DNA of 64,000 bases from Pseudomonas cremoricolorata (GTDB lineage Bacteria > Pseudomonadota > Gammaproteobacteria > Pseudomonadales > Pseudomonadaceae). The translations under genes were made by a program, and so were the position numbers. The notes beneath the pieces were generated by a model. The model was not told the origin of the DNA and searched no databases. It saw only the letters and a program-made list of their open reading frames with translations. Below, one piece after another: positions 20,931 through 30,339 of the stretch (its first letter is position 1; every line of letters begins with the position of its first letter). The DNA is taken from positions 3,782,001 through 3,846,000 of the forward strand of contig NZ_CP009455.1 in the NCBI RefSeq assembly GCF_000759535.1. Reading direction: 5' to 3'.

Positions 20931-22172
20931 TTAACCGCGTGGTGCCGAGGCACTGGCAACATTGACGGCATGCCCGGACGCTGAGGGCGCCTCACGGTTG
21001 GCCTCCAGCGCCTGACGTTGGCGGGCGAGGGCGGCGAGGGTCGCGTCACTGGCCATCGGTGCGTCCTTGGGCGTCACTGCCGAACCGGGGCGTACGCGCT
21101 GTAGGCCCTTGACCACGATGCGTTCGTCCTTGGCCAGGCCACTGCGCACGATGCGCAGGCCTTCGAGCTTGGGCCCCAGTTCCACGGCGCGGTAGTCGGC
21201 GGTGTTGTCCTTGTCCATCACCAGGACGAATTTCTTGCCAAGGTCGGTGCCAACCGCTTCATCGTTGATCAGCACGGCATCGTACTCAGCGCTGCCGACC
21301 AGTTTCAGGCGGGCGTACAGGCCTGGGGTGAAGGCACCGTCGCGGTTGTCGAACACCGCACGGCCACGGATGGTGCCGGTGCGCGGGTTGACCTGGTTGT
21401 CGACGAAGTTCATCTGCCCCAGGTGCGGGGTGCCGTCTTCGTTGGTCAGGCCCAAGTACACCGGGGTGCTCTGCCCGCGTTGGCCTTGCCGGGCGAGCTG
21501 GGTGTACTTGAGGTAGACGCGTTCGTCGGCGTCGAAGTAGGCGTAGACCTTGTCGGTCGAGACCAGCGTGGTGAGTGGCGTGACATCGGCGGTGACGATG
21601 TTGCCGGTGGTGAACTGCGCGCGGCTGACCCGGCCGCTGATCGGCGCGGTGACGCGGGTAAAACTCAGGTTGAGGCGGGCCAGATCGAGCTGCGCCTGAA
21701 TCGCCGCAACCCCGGCGCGGGCCTCGGCGGCGGCGCTGCTGCGCGATTCGGCAAGCTCTGCGGAAATCGCGTTGCTGTCACGCAGGCGCTCGCCACGACG
21801 AGCCTCGTTGTCGCTGCGAGTGGCCGCGGCGCGGGCCTGCTGCAATTGCGCCTCAAGACGGCGGACTTCGGCCTGGAACGGCCGAGGGTCGATCTGAAAC
21901 AGCAGATCGCCTTGCTTGACCTGGGCCCCTTCGGCGAAGGCCACGCGGTCGATCTGCCCGGAAACTCGCGGTCGCACTTCGACGGTTTCCGGCGCCTCCA
22001 GGCGGCCGGTGAACTCATCCCATTCGTTGATCGGCTGCTCGATGACCTTGGCCACGGTGACGCTGGGCGCTGCAGGGGCCTGCACCGCCTCGGGGGTACG
22101 ACCGCACGCGGCAAGCACCACGACCGCGAAGGCGGCGAGGGGATAGCGCAAGGGTTTGAGTGATCGTTCCAT
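20931..22172 (-). CDS. mexE: RND periplasmic adaptor lipoprotein, MexE orthologue
   Basis: This is the membrane-fusion protein of the pump, 413 residues. The signal peptide ends in lipobox LAAC (Cys23). The barrel-sandwich and hairpin regions contain RPRVSGQIDRVAF, GDLLFQIDPRPFQAEV and VTAPISGRVSRAQFTTGN, characteristic of MexE. It is the first gene of the operon; a MexT-like box lies about 80 bases upstream. No mexT gene is adjacent, as is also the case in P. putida as far as I remember. Confidence 0.92.
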   Translation of the reverse strand: MERSLKPLRYPLAAFAVVVLAACGRTPEAVQAPAAPSVTVAKVIEQPINEWDEFTGRLEAPETVEVRPRVSGQIDRVAFAEGAQVKQGDLLFQIDPRPFQAEVRRLEAQLQQARAAATRSDNEARRGERLRDSNAISAELAESRSSAAAEARAGVAAIQAQLDLARLNLSFTRVTAPISGRVSRAQFTTGNIVTADVTPLTTLVSTDKVYAYFDADERVYLKYTQLARQGQRGQSTPVYLGLTNEDGTPHLGQMNFVDNQVNPRTGTIRGRAVFDNRDGAFTPGLYARLKLVGSAEYDAVLINDEAVGTDLGKKFVLVMDKDNTADYRAVELGPKLEGLRIVRSGLAKDERIVVKGLQRVRPGSAVTPKDAPMASDATLAALARQRQALEANREAPSASGHAVNVASASAPRG

Positions 22173-22251
22173 GGGAAAAGCCCGCCATTGACCAGAAGAA
22201 AGTGGGCGGAGTGTGCGCGGCGGGTGCGCGGGGAACGAATCGAATAAGGCG

Positions 22252-22275
22252 AAGGTTATTATCGATCTGAATGAT
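22252..22275 (-). promoter_or_regulatory. MexT-like nod box upstream of mexE
   Basis: Reading toward mexE the sequence is ATCA-N5-ATCGAT-N4-ACCTT. The published MexT box, from memory, is ATCA-N5-GTCGAT-N4-ACYAT, giving 13 of 15 fixed positions with exact spacing. It lies 80 bases before the mexE start, suggesting activation by a LysR-type MexT encoded elsewhere. Confidence 0.6.
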
Positions 22276-22335
22276 GGGTAATGGCCTGCAGTGAGCGCGC
22301 GGTGATAACGCTTCAGGCGATATCACCGCGTTCGA

Positions 22336-23034
22336 TCAGGCGACGTCGACCAGCACGATCTCGCTGTCTTCAAGGGCAGTCACCTGAAGAACTGACTCTT
22401 GCTCGATGGCCACGCCGTCCCGTGCATTGGCACGTAGGCCGTTGACCTCGATCACACCACGGGCCGGCACCAGATAGCCGCGACGACCTTCTTCGAAGCT
22501 GTAACGAGCGCTTTCCCCGGCACGCAGGGTAGCGGCGGCCAGACGCGCGTCGGCACGGATGCGCAGGGCCTGTTCATCGCCGTCGCGACCGCTGGCCAGG
22601 GTCACGAAGCCTTCGCCGCGCTCGCCTTTGGGGAACGGCCGGGTGCCCCAGGAGGGTGCCTCGCCACGGCGATCGGGCATGATCCAGATCTGGAACAGCC
22701 GTACATCCACCGGCTCGCTGTTCCACTCGCTGTGCACGATGCCAGTGCCGGCGCTCATGACCTGCACGTCACCGGCCTCGGTACGGCCCTTGTTGCCCAG
22801 GCTGTCTTCATGGCTGATGGCGCCTTCGCGGACGTAGGTGATGATCTCCATATCGCGGTGCGGGTGGGCCGGGAAGCCGCTGCCGGCCGCGATCAGGTCG
22901 TCGTTCCACACCCGCAGGTTGCCCCAGTGCATGCGCGCAGGGTCGTAGTACTCGGCGAAGGAGAAATGATGATGGGCGTCGAGCCAGCCATGGTTGGCGT
23001 GGCCGAGGCTGTCGAAAGGACGCAGTTGCAGCAT
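22336..23034 (-). CDS. Pirin family protein (YhhW-like bicupin)
   Basis: This 232-residue bicupin of the pirin family resembles E. coli YhhW, which shows quercetin 2,3-dioxygenase activity in vitro. Metal ligands are visible in the N-terminal cupin: HPHRDMEIITYV (two His) and the later GIVHSEWN (His and Glu). The C-terminal cupin is degenerate, as in YhhW. It is upstream of mexE on the same strand but separated by 163 bases with the MexT-like box between, so it is probably a separate unit. The physiological role is unknown. Confidence 0.87.
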   Translation of the reverse strand: MLQLRPFDSLGHANHGWLDAHHHFSFAEYYDPARMHWGNLRVWNDDLIAAGSGFPAHPHRDMEIITYVREGAISHEDSLGNKGRTEAGDVQVMSAGTGIVHSEWNSEPVDVRLFQIWIMPDRRGEAPSWGTRPFPKGERGEGFVTLASGRDGDEQALRIRADARLAAATLRAGESARYSFEEGRRGYLVPARGVIEVNGLRANARDGVAIEQESVLQVTALEDSEIVLVDVA

Positions 23035-23254
23035 GGCGGACTCCTTGAATCAGTGAATGGAGCCATGATGCGCTTAGCATAGATCGGAAAAAAGCGTAAA
23101 TTCTGGCTCGTAATGATCGAATGCATAGATTGATGGCTGGATCAGACATTACCTGCGTTTCATCGGCTAATTCACTGATCTACAAGCCATCGCTGGCACT
23201 TTTGCGTCGATGCGGCGAACATGCGCGGCTGATCCATTGTTCAAGGAAGCCGCC

Positions 23255-25726
23255 GTGTCCGATCCGACCGCCGAACCGCTACCGACGCTGACGCCTCCTG
23301 CCGAGCTGCCGCTGCTGCGCCGCTTGTTCGCCCGATTGTTGGGGCGCGGCCTCAGCGGCTTGCAGGCGCAGCACCGTGAGTCCTTCACCCTGGGCCACGC
23401 CAGTGGTCAGCAGCAGGGTCATGCGCTGGGTGAGGAAGTCGGCTTCGAGCGCGGTCACGCCGAAGGCTTGCAGGCGGGTCGCCAGGTGCTGGTGATTCGC
23501 GACAGCCGAGCGCAGACGCCGGCCGTACCCGGCCAGGACCTCAACCTGTTCGATGACTGGCGCCTGCCGCTTAGCGCCGAGCTGAAAAAACGCTTCAAGG
23601 CCGATGTCGCCCAGCGCCTGCCGGCCACCGCCCAGCCCAGCGCAGCGCAGTGGAAGCTGATTTTCAGCGACACTCCGAGCACCTGTGTCGTGGCCGGTGC
23701 CGGAGCGGGCAAGTCGACCTCGCTGGTGTTGCGTTTGTTGCTGCTGCACCGCTACCTGGGTTTCGAGCTCGATGCGATGACTGTGGTCACCTTCACCCGC
23801 GAATCGCGCAAGGACTTCATCCAGCGTCTGCTGCAGGTGTTCGGCCTGTGGCAACTGGCGCTGACACCGGTGCAGGCGCGCGAACTGGTGCGCACCTTCC
23901 ATTCCCGCATCCTGCCCATGGTGCGCAGCCTGCCGGGTTTGAGCCAACTGCAGGCCTTCGAAACCCTGGGCGGGGAGTTGCCCGCTGGGCGTGAGCAAGA
24001 GGCCGAGAGCAACCCGTTCGATCTGCGCCTGAACGATGCCCAGCGCCAGCAGTTGAATCAGTGCTACAGCGACCTGCTCAAGGCCAACCCGCGCTTCGCC
24101 GAACTGGTCGGTGAACTGCGCCGCCAGGCGCTGCAACTCAAGCCTGTAGACCCTGACCATCCTGAGGTGCAGAAGCGTGCGCAGGTGACGCAACTGGCGG
24201 CCCAGCGCGATGAAGAACTCTGCGACGTCATCGAGGATCTATGGTTCGCCGCTGGCGCATGGCCCGTCGCCGGAATCGAGCCGTGCCGAGAAACCGTGGA
24301 AATCCGTGGTAGTTGCTTTCATGTGCATGGCCGTCTGGCAGGTCTCGACGCCTGGGTCATGCTCGGCTTCGATCCCCGGGAAAGCGCCCAGTACCAACGC
24401 CCTGGCGCCAAGCTGACGGTACGCGCCGAGTGGGCAGTCAAACGCACCCTGTTTCAAGCTTATTGCGATAAGCCTCTGATTTGGTTGGATAACTATGCAG
24501 CTGCGCAACGCTTGGCCGCTGCCTTGGCCGGGGATGCGGTAGCGGGGCCTGGCTTCGAATACAAGGTCAAGGGCGAACTCGCCGCGGTGCCGTTGCTCGA
24601 CGCGTTCATGGCCGCCAGCAGCTTCATCGAGAACCTGGGCCTGGAAGTCGGCAATGCCGTGGCGCAGATGACGTTCCCACCCGGCGATCCGGACGCGCTG
24701 TTCTTCGAGGCCCTGGCGTTGTATGCCCAGGCCCTGGAAGGGCACCTGCTGGCCCAGTCGCCACCGGTGATGACCTATAACCGCATGTTCGCCCTGTTCG
24801 GTGAAACCAACGCGGAGAACCTGCAACTGCTGCCCGACCCCCTTTTGCGCCCTCTGGCCCATCTGTTGATCGATGAGTTCCAGGACGTGTCGCCGCAGAT
24901 CGTCAGCTGGTTGCGCGCAAGCCTTGCGGAAATCCGCCGGCGTGGCCCGCAGCTGCACCTTGGACGCACCGCCCAGCACGCGTCGCTGATGTGCGTCGGC
25001 GACGACTGGCAGTCGATCTACGGTTGGCGCGGCAGTTCGCCGAGCTTCTTCATGGCCTTCACCAAGACCTTCCTCTCGCCGAGCCACACGCGGGTGATGC
25101 TCACCGACAACTACCGCAGCCAGCAGCATGTCATCGACGCGGCCGAACATTTGGTTAAAGGCACACCGGCCATCGCCGGCAAAAAGGCCAGCGCCAGCGG
25201 CCTTGCGGCTGGGCTCGAACAGGTGCCGGTCAAGGTGCTCGATCGCGATGACGTCGCCCTGGCGCAGACCTTGAAAGCGCACTACGACAGAGGCGAAACC
25301 GTGATGCTGCTGTTTCGAAAAACCAGCGATAAAGCGTTGATTTCAGAGCATTTATGCGACGTAATCGCGGCTGAAGCCGCGCAGCCAGCGAACCAGCGCA
25401 GGCTGCGCCAGCTGACCTATCACAGCGCCAAGGGCCTGCAAGCCGATGCGGTGTTCATGCTTGGCGATTGCCAGTACCAGACCAGCTCGCCGTACAAGAA
25501 TCAGGTTTACCGCCTGGCCGGCCTGGGGCGCGCAGGTGATGCGATGCCGTTCGACGCGGCGCAGAAGGATGAAGTGCAGCGCTTGGCCTATGTGGCCGTG
25601 ACCCGAGCTGTCAGCCACTGCTACTGGTATGTGGAACGTCCGACCGTCGACGCGCACCGGTTGCCGCGGGCGTCCAGCCTGGTGGACGGTCGTCAGCCGT
25701 TCTTCGAAGACCTGCGCGGGCAGTAG
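23255..25726 (+). CDS. UvrD/Rep-type SF1 helicase with N-terminal GxxxG ladder
   Basis: This 823-residue SF1A helicase starts at GTG 23255, supported by AAGGA at 23243-23247. Helicase motifs are complete: Walker A GAGAGKS (148-154), Walker B LLIDEFQD (537-544), VGDDWQSIYGWRG (581-593), HSAKGLQAD (723-731) and YVAVTRA (779-785). Residues 47-75 hold eight glycines spaced exactly four apart, resembling the FliH-type glycine repeat helix and not typical for UvrD. Residues 200-500 form large insertions of unknown role. It is followed after 75 bases by a second helicase-like gene on the same strand. The role is unknown; DNA repair, replication restart or defence are possible. Confidence 0.8.
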   Translation: MSDPTAEPLPTLTPPAELPLLRRLFARLLGRGLSGLQAQHRESFTLGHASGQQQGHALGEEVGFERGHAEGLQAGRQVLVIRDSRAQTPAVPGQDLNLFDDWRLPLSAELKKRFKADVAQRLPATAQPSAAQWKLIFSDTPSTCVVAGAGAGKSTSLVLRLLLLHRYLGFELDAMTVVTFTRESRKDFIQRLLQVFGLWQLALTPVQARELVRTFHSRILPMVRSLPGLSQLQAFETLGGELPAGREQEAESNPFDLRLNDAQRQQLNQCYSDLLKANPRFAELVGELRRQALQLKPVDPDHPEVQKRAQVTQLAAQRDEELCDVIEDLWFAAGAWPVAGIEPCRETVEIRGSCFHVHGRLAGLDAWVMLGFDPRESAQYQRPGAKLTVRAEWAVKRTLFQAYCDKPLIWLDNYAAAQRLAAALAGDAVAGPGFEYKVKGELAAVPLLDAFMAASSFIENLGLEVGNAVAQMTFPPGDPDALFFEALALYAQALEGHLLAQSPPVMTYNRMFALFGETNAENLQLLPDPLLRPLAHLLIDEFQDVSPQIVSWLRASLAEIRRRGPQLHLGRTAQHASLMCVGDDWQSIYGWRGSSPSFFMAFTKTFLSPSHTRVMLTDNYRSQQHVIDAAEHLVKGTPAIAGKKASASGLAAGLEQVPVKVLDRDDVALAQTLKAHYDRGETVMLLFRKTSDKALISEHLCDVIAAEAAQPANQRRLRQLTYHSAKGLQADAVFMLGDCQYQTSSPYKNQVYRLAGLGRAGDAMPFDAAQKDEVQRLAYVAVTRAVSHCYWYVERPTVDAHRLPRASSLVDGRQPFFEDLRGQ

Positions 25727-25801
25727 CACCGTTAGCCCTGCGCGGTCTGCAGCGACAGGCGATTGTTGGTATCGTGCCGGGCATTGCCTACCGAGGTGTC
25801 G

Positions 25802-27715
25802 ATGTTTTACCTGCCCCTAACCAGCCACCTTGCCGATCAGTTGGCTGGCACTGCCGAGCACTCACTGCTGGAGCAGGCCAACGTCCTGCAAGCGGCGGCG
25901 CTGCTGTTCATTCTCAATTTGCCACGCCAGGCGCCTGGAGCGCTTGGCACCGAGGCACTGGAGCGGCGCTTTGCCGAAGTGGTGCAGATCGCCGATGAGA
26001 TCGAAAGCAGCGCCCCGGGGCAGTTTCTTGCCCAAGTGCGCCAGCGCTTCGATGCGCAAGCGTTCGCCAGCGGTCTGGGCCTGCTCGGCGAGCATGGCAT
26101 TGGCCTGCTCGATGCCGAAGTGGCCATCGACGAAACCAATCTGCGTACTGCTGAAGGGGGCTGGAACTTCGCCTTTTCAATCGCTTACCGGCAGAAGCTG
26201 ACACCGCTTCACCCGGCCGATCTGCCTAGCCTTGCCAGCGAGCTGATGCTCAGTGATCCGCAGCAGCGCTTGCTGCGCGAGTTTCTCGGCGGCGTCGAGG
26301 AATCGGTGGCGGTGCAGGGCTTTGCCGGCACCGGCAAGACGTTTCTCATCCACCAGTTCGCCCGCCTGCTCGACCCCCAGCGCACCTTGCTGCTGGCACG
26401 CACCGACGGCCAGCTGCGAGCGTTGTGCGCGCGGGTCAAGGATGCCGAGGCGTTCACCGCGCTGACCTTCGGCCAGCTGGCCGATCTGATCCTCAACCGT
26501 GACCAGACCCGCAATGGCTGGCGCATTCAAGAGCGCTACCGCACCAAGCTGACCTGGCGCCCGCAGGACAGCCAGGTGGTGCAGTGGCTGGGCATCACCG
26601 ATATCGGCCCGCTGCGCGCCCAGGAGGTGGTCTCGCTGTGCGCTGCTGCCGTGCGCAGCTTTTGCCACGACAGCCACGTCACGCTGCAGCTCAAGCATTT
26701 GCCCTGGGCCGGCCCTGGCTTCACCCCGCTGGATCAGCAGGTGCTGCTGGAAATGGCCCAGCGCTACTGGCAGGAACTGATTCGGCCCTCGGCGCGGGAA
26801 ATCCAGTTGCCGGTGCGCGACTACCACCGCATCAAGCTGCTGTCGCTGCTCGATGAGGTGATCGACAGCCGCTTCAGCCATGCCATCGTCGACGAGGCCC
26901 ACGAGCTGTCGGCGCCGATGCTGGCGGTGCTGGACCGCAGCCCGCAGGCGATCATCGCTCTGGGCGACGAGTTGCAGAACCTCAACGGCTTGAGCCCGCG
27001 TCATGGCGGTTTCATCCGCCAACGCACCATTGGCCGCTCGTTGCGCGCCGGCGCGGCCATGGATGGCGTACTCAATCCGCTGATCCAGGCCCATCCAGCA
27101 GCCATTCAAGCAGCATTCAGCGGGACTGCCGAGCACTACACGCGGGTCAGCTTCTACGACGCCGTGACGGTGCCGACCCAGCCCACCGTGCTGCTGGTGG
27201 ATGATGAGTGGGGGTTGTTCGGCTGGTTCCAGCGCCTGACCCACCAGAACGTTCCATTCGTGCTGCTCAAGGGTGCGCGCAAGGACTTCGAGCTGTTCGT
27301 CGAGGACTGCATCGAGCTGTACCGCTACGGCACACGGCCGCGTCACCACATGCTGTTCCGCTACGCCAGCTGGCAGGCGCTGGAACAGGACAAGGGCGAT
27401 GACCGCGCTTTCGTCGCCGTGGCCAACCTGCTGCGCAAGGGCTACACCGCCGAGCATTTCGCCAAAGCCAAGAGCCGCTACCGCTTCACCCAGGCGCCGA
27501 CGCTGTTCCTGGCACGGGTGCAGGATGTGAAGAACCGTGAGTTTGCGCGGGTGATGGTTTCGCCGGAGCTGATGGCCGCACCCACCACCTCGGGCGGACG
27601 CACTGCCCGTGCGCGGACTTTGGCTGGGCTGTACACGGCCTGCTCACGCGCCCGGCACGAATTGATCGTGCCGGGCGGGATGCTTGATTGGGTCAAGGAT
27701 CAGGGGCGGGAGTAG
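25802..27715 (+). CDS. SF1-like ATP-binding helicase domain protein
   Basis: This 637-residue protein starts at ATG 25802, preceded by GAGGTG. The first 150 residues match no domain I recognise. They are followed by Walker A GFAGTGKT (173-180), Walker B IVDEAHE (362-368), LGDELQNLNG as a motif III equivalent, and a C-terminal YTACSRARHELIV resembling SF1 motif VI. It is shorter and more divergent than UvrD and lacks a clear motif V. It sits directly downstream of the UvrD-like gene, implying a shared function. Residue 1 could also be the TTG at 25763, but the ribosome site favours 25802. Confidence 0.72.
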   Translation: MFYLPLTSHLADQLAGTAEHSLLEQANVLQAAALLFILNLPRQAPGALGTEALERRFAEVVQIADEIESSAPGQFLAQVRQRFDAQAFASGLGLLGEHGIGLLDAEVAIDETNLRTAEGGWNFAFSIAYRQKLTPLHPADLPSLASELMLSDPQQRLLREFLGGVEESVAVQGFAGTGKTFLIHQFARLLDPQRTLLLARTDGQLRALCARVKDAEAFTALTFGQLADLILNRDQTRNGWRIQERYRTKLTWRPQDSQVVQWLGITDIGPLRAQEVVSLCAAAVRSFCHDSHVTLQLKHLPWAGPGFTPLDQQVLLEMAQRYWQELIRPSAREIQLPVRDYHRIKLLSLLDEVIDSRFSHAIVDEAHELSAPMLAVLDRSPQAIIALGDELQNLNGLSPRHGGFIRQRTIGRSLRAGAAMDGVLNPLIQAHPAAIQAAFSGTAEHYTRVSFYDAVTVPTQPTVLLVDDEWGLFGWFQRLTHQNVPFVLLKGARKDFELFVEDCIELYRYGTRPRHHMLFRYASWQALEQDKGDDRAFVAVANLLRKGYTAEHFAKAKSRYRFTQAPTLFLARVQDVKNREFARVMVSPELMAAPTTSGGRTARARTLAGLYTACSRARHELIVPGGMLDWVKDQGRE

Positions 27716-27774
27716 GGGGCCTGGTCGGCGTCTTCCGACGGATGGTTCGCGGCTAAACCGCAGCGGCGGACCGT

Positions 27775-27804
27775 CCGCTCCTGCAGGGATCTTTGCAGGA
27801 GCGG
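27775..27804. repeat. REP-like hairpin at the convergent junction
   Basis: Perfect 11-base arms CCGCTCCTGCA / TGCAGGAGCGG enclose an 8-base loop, preceded by TTCGCGGCTAAACCGC, which resembles the core of the P. putida REP element. It lies between the convergent helicase and aldehyde dehydrogenase genes and probably acts as a bidirectional transcript end. Confidence 0.6.
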
Positions 27805-27817
27805 GCGCCGTGCTGGA

Positions 27818-29203
27818 TCAGTTACGGTCCAGCCACACGGTCTGGGCGTTGGTGAACTCGCGTACACCGAAGTGCGACAGTTCGCGGCCGAAACCACTTT
27901 TCTTCACGCCGCCAAAGGCCACGCGGGGGTCCGAGGCGCTGTAGCCATTGATGAACACGCCGCCGGTGTCCAGGGCCGTGGTCATGCGCTCGGCCAGCTC
28001 CAGGTCGGCGGTGTAGAGGGTCGCGGTCAGGCCGAAGTCGCTGTCGTTGGCCAGTTCCACGGCATGCTCGGCATCGCGGGCGCCGATGATCGCGGCCACC
28101 GGGCCGAACAGCTCCTGGCGGAAGGCGGTCATCTGCGGCGTCACCTCGCCCAGCACAGTCGGTGCGTAGAAGTTGCCGACGCCCTCGAGCTTGTGCCCGC
28201 CCAGCAGTACCTTGGCGCCTTCGGCGATGCTGGCCTGGACCTGGCCGTCGAGTTCATCGCGCAGGTCGTAACGGGCCATGGGGCCAATATAGGTGTCGTC
28301 CGACTGCGGATTGCCCACCACCAGGGCGCGGGTGGCTTCGACGAACTTGGCGGTGAAGGCCTCGAGCACCGATTCCTCGACGATCATGCGCTTGGCTGCG
28401 GCGCAGACTTGCCCAGTGTTCTGGTAGCGACCGATCACGGCGGCCTTGACCGCCGCGTCGAGGTCGGCGTCAGCCAGCACGATGAACGGGTCGGAGCCGC
28501 CCAGCTCGAGCACGCACTTTTTCAGCGCCGCACCGGCCTGAGCACCGATGGCCATGCCGGCGCGCACGCTGCCGGTCAGGGTCACTGCTGCGATGCGCGG
28601 GTCGTTGATGGCGCGGGTAACGCCTTCGGGGCTGACGTTGAGCACTTCGAACACGCCGTGCGGCAAGCCGGCACGGGTAAACAGCTCACGCATCAGGTAG
28701 GCGGTGCCCATGACGTTCGGTGCATGCTTGAGCACGTAGGTGTTGCCTGCCAGCAGCGCCGGCACCGCGCCGCGCAGCACTTGCCACAGCGGGAAGTTCC
28801 ACGGCATCACCGCCAGAATCGAGCCGAGCGGACGGTACTCGATGCGCGCCGTGGCAATCTGTGTCGGCTCCGGGGCGAGCATCGCCGGGCCGTGCTCGGC
28901 GTACCAACGGCACAGGCCCACGCACTTGCTGACTTCGCCACGGGCCTGGCTGATCGGCTTGCCGATTTCACGGCTGATCATCTGCGCGAAGGTTTCTGCG
29001 TCGTCGTGCAGGGCGTCGGCCAGGGCCAGCAGGTGTTCGCTGCGCTGCGCAACTGGCAGGCGACGCCATTGTTCATAGCCAGCCTTGGCGCGCTGCAGCG
29101 CCGCTTCCTGTGCGGCGTCGGTGTCGAACAGGTAATGGCCGATCTGCTCGCCGCTGTACGGGTCGGTGGAGATGGCGTGGGTCTGGCTGCTGATCTGGCT
29201 CAT
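27818..29203 (-). CDS. sad: NAD+-dependent succinate-semialdehyde dehydrogenase family (Sad/YneI-like)
   Basis: This 461-residue aldehyde dehydrogenase oxidises an aldehyde to its acid with NAD(P). Key elements are the MPWNFPLWQ nucleotide-site start, the general base Glu in LELGGSDPFIV, the catalytic Cys in NTGQVCAAAKR, and the C-terminal GGVKKSGFGREL. Its size and sequence match the short Sad/YneI branch, whose substrate is succinate semialdehyde from GABA or putrescine breakdown. It diverges from a LysR gene of the YneJ/PtrR type, the same pairing as in E. coli. The substrate is inferred from family and neighbour. Confidence 0.85.
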   Translation of the reverse strand: MSQISSQTHAISTDPYSGEQIGHYLFDTDAAQEAALQRAKAGYEQWRRLPVAQRSEHLLALADALHDDAETFAQMISREIGKPISQARGEVSKCVGLCRWYAEHGPAMLAPEPTQIATARIEYRPLGSILAVMPWNFPLWQVLRGAVPALLAGNTYVLKHAPNVMGTAYLMRELFTRAGLPHGVFEVLNVSPEGVTRAINDPRIAAVTLTGSVRAGMAIGAQAGAALKKCVLELGGSDPFIVLADADLDAAVKAAVIGRYQNTGQVCAAAKRMIVEESVLEAFTAKFVEATRALVVGNPQSDDTYIGPMARYDLRDELDGQVQASIAEGAKVLLGGHKLEGVGNFYAPTVLGEVTPQMTAFRQELFGPVAAIIGARDAEHAVELANDSDFGLTATLYTADLELAERMTTALDTGGVFINGYSASDPRVAFGGVKKSGFGRELSHFGVREFTNAQTVWLDRN

Positions 29204-29251
29204 GGCGGACCTCGTTGTTATCAGTGAGTGGGGCCAGATTAGTGGTCATGC

Positions 29252-29272
29252 TTATTTTTGAAAACTGAATAA
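29252..29272. promoter_or_regulatory. LysR-type T-N11-A operator between sad and its regulator
   Basis: TTATT and AATAA are separated by exactly 11 bases, the classic LysR-type box, in the 97-base divergent gap. It is 29 bases from the LysR start and about 49 from the sad start, so it can serve both activation and autoregulation. Confidence 0.55.
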
Positions 29273-29300
29273 TAATGAGCGCAACATTCACGTTTGGAGA

Positions 29301-30179
29301 ATGGCTGTGGACCTGGTGCAACTGGAAATCTTCAAGGCCGTGGCCGAGCACGGCAGTATCAGCGCCGCTGCGCAGCAGATTCACCGCGTGCCCTCGAACC
29401 TCACCACGCGCATCAAGCAGTTGGAGGACGATCTCGGCGTCGATCTGTTCATTCGCGAAAAAAGTCGCCTGCGCCTGTCGCCGGCCGGCTGGAATTTCCT
29501 TGAGTACACCCGGCGCATTCTCGATCTGGTACATGAGGCGCGGTTGACGGTCGCAGGCGAAGACCCGCAGGGCACGTTCTCTCTGGGTTCACTGGAAAGC
29601 ACCGCCGCGGTGCGCATTCCGGCGTTGCTGGCGGCCTACAACCAGCGCTACCCCAAGGTCGATCTGGACCTCACTACCGGTCCCTCGGGGACCATGCTCG
29701 AAGGCGTGCTGGGCGGGCGGCTGGTGGCGGCGTTCGTCGATGGCCCGCTGCTGCATCCCACGCTGGAAGGCATGCCGGTGTTCGAGGAACAGATGGTGAT
29801 CATCGCACCGCTCAACCACGCGCCGATCACCCGCGCCCAGGATGTCAATGGCGAGAACATCTACGCCTTTCGGGCCAACTGCTCGTATCGTCACCACTTC
29901 GAAAGCTGGTTCGTGCGCGACGACGCGGTGCCCGGCAAGATTCACGAAATGGAGTCGTACCACGGCATGCTCGCCTGCGTGAGCGCAGGGGCTGGGCTGG
30001 CGATGCTGCCGCGCAGCATGCTTGACAACATGCCCGGCTGCAGCATGGTCAGCGCCTGGCCGATGTCCGAGGATTTCCGCTACCTCAAGACCTGGCTGGT
30101 GTGGCGGCGGGGTACGGTGTCGCGCAGCCTGAGCATGTTCATCCAGCTGCTTGAGGAGCGGCAGGGCAAAGAAGACTGA
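29301..30179 (+). CDS. LysR-family transcriptional regulator (PtrR/YneJ-like)
   Basis: This 292-residue LysR regulator has an N-terminal winged helix ([20 protein letters not shown]) and a periplasmic-binding-like effector domain. The start at ATG 29301 follows GGAG. It is divergent from the sad-like gene and resembles E. coli YneJ/PtrR, which regulates yneI (sad) and putrescine use. Control of the neighbouring dehydrogenase is therefore likely; the effector would be a polyamine-pathway intermediate (inference). Confidence 0.87.
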   Translation: MAVDLVQLEIFKAVAEHGSISAAAQQIHRVPSNLTTRIKQLEDDLGVDLFIREKSRLRLSPAGWNFLEYTRRILDLVHEARLTVAGEDPQGTFSLGSLESTAAVRIPALLAAYNQRYPKVDLDLTTGPSGTMLEGVLGGRLVAAFVDGPLLHPTLEGMPVFEEQMVIIAPLNHAPITRAQDVNGENIYAFRANCSYRHHFESWFVRDDAVPGKIHEMESYHGMLACVSAGAGLAMLPRSMLDNMPGCSMVSAWPMSEDFRYLKTWLVWRRGTVSRSLSMFIQLLEERQGKED

Positions 30180-30339
30180 GCGGAATTTGAAATTTGGTGC
30201 AGCAACAAAGCGGTTCGCTGCATTTAGCGCCACCGGTCAGGAGATCGCTCGACGAACCGAATCTGCCGCTTCCTTCGCACTCACAGCTACGTACGGCATG
30301 TTGTCGTGCATTTTCTTTAGCCACGCAAGGTGAAAGATC

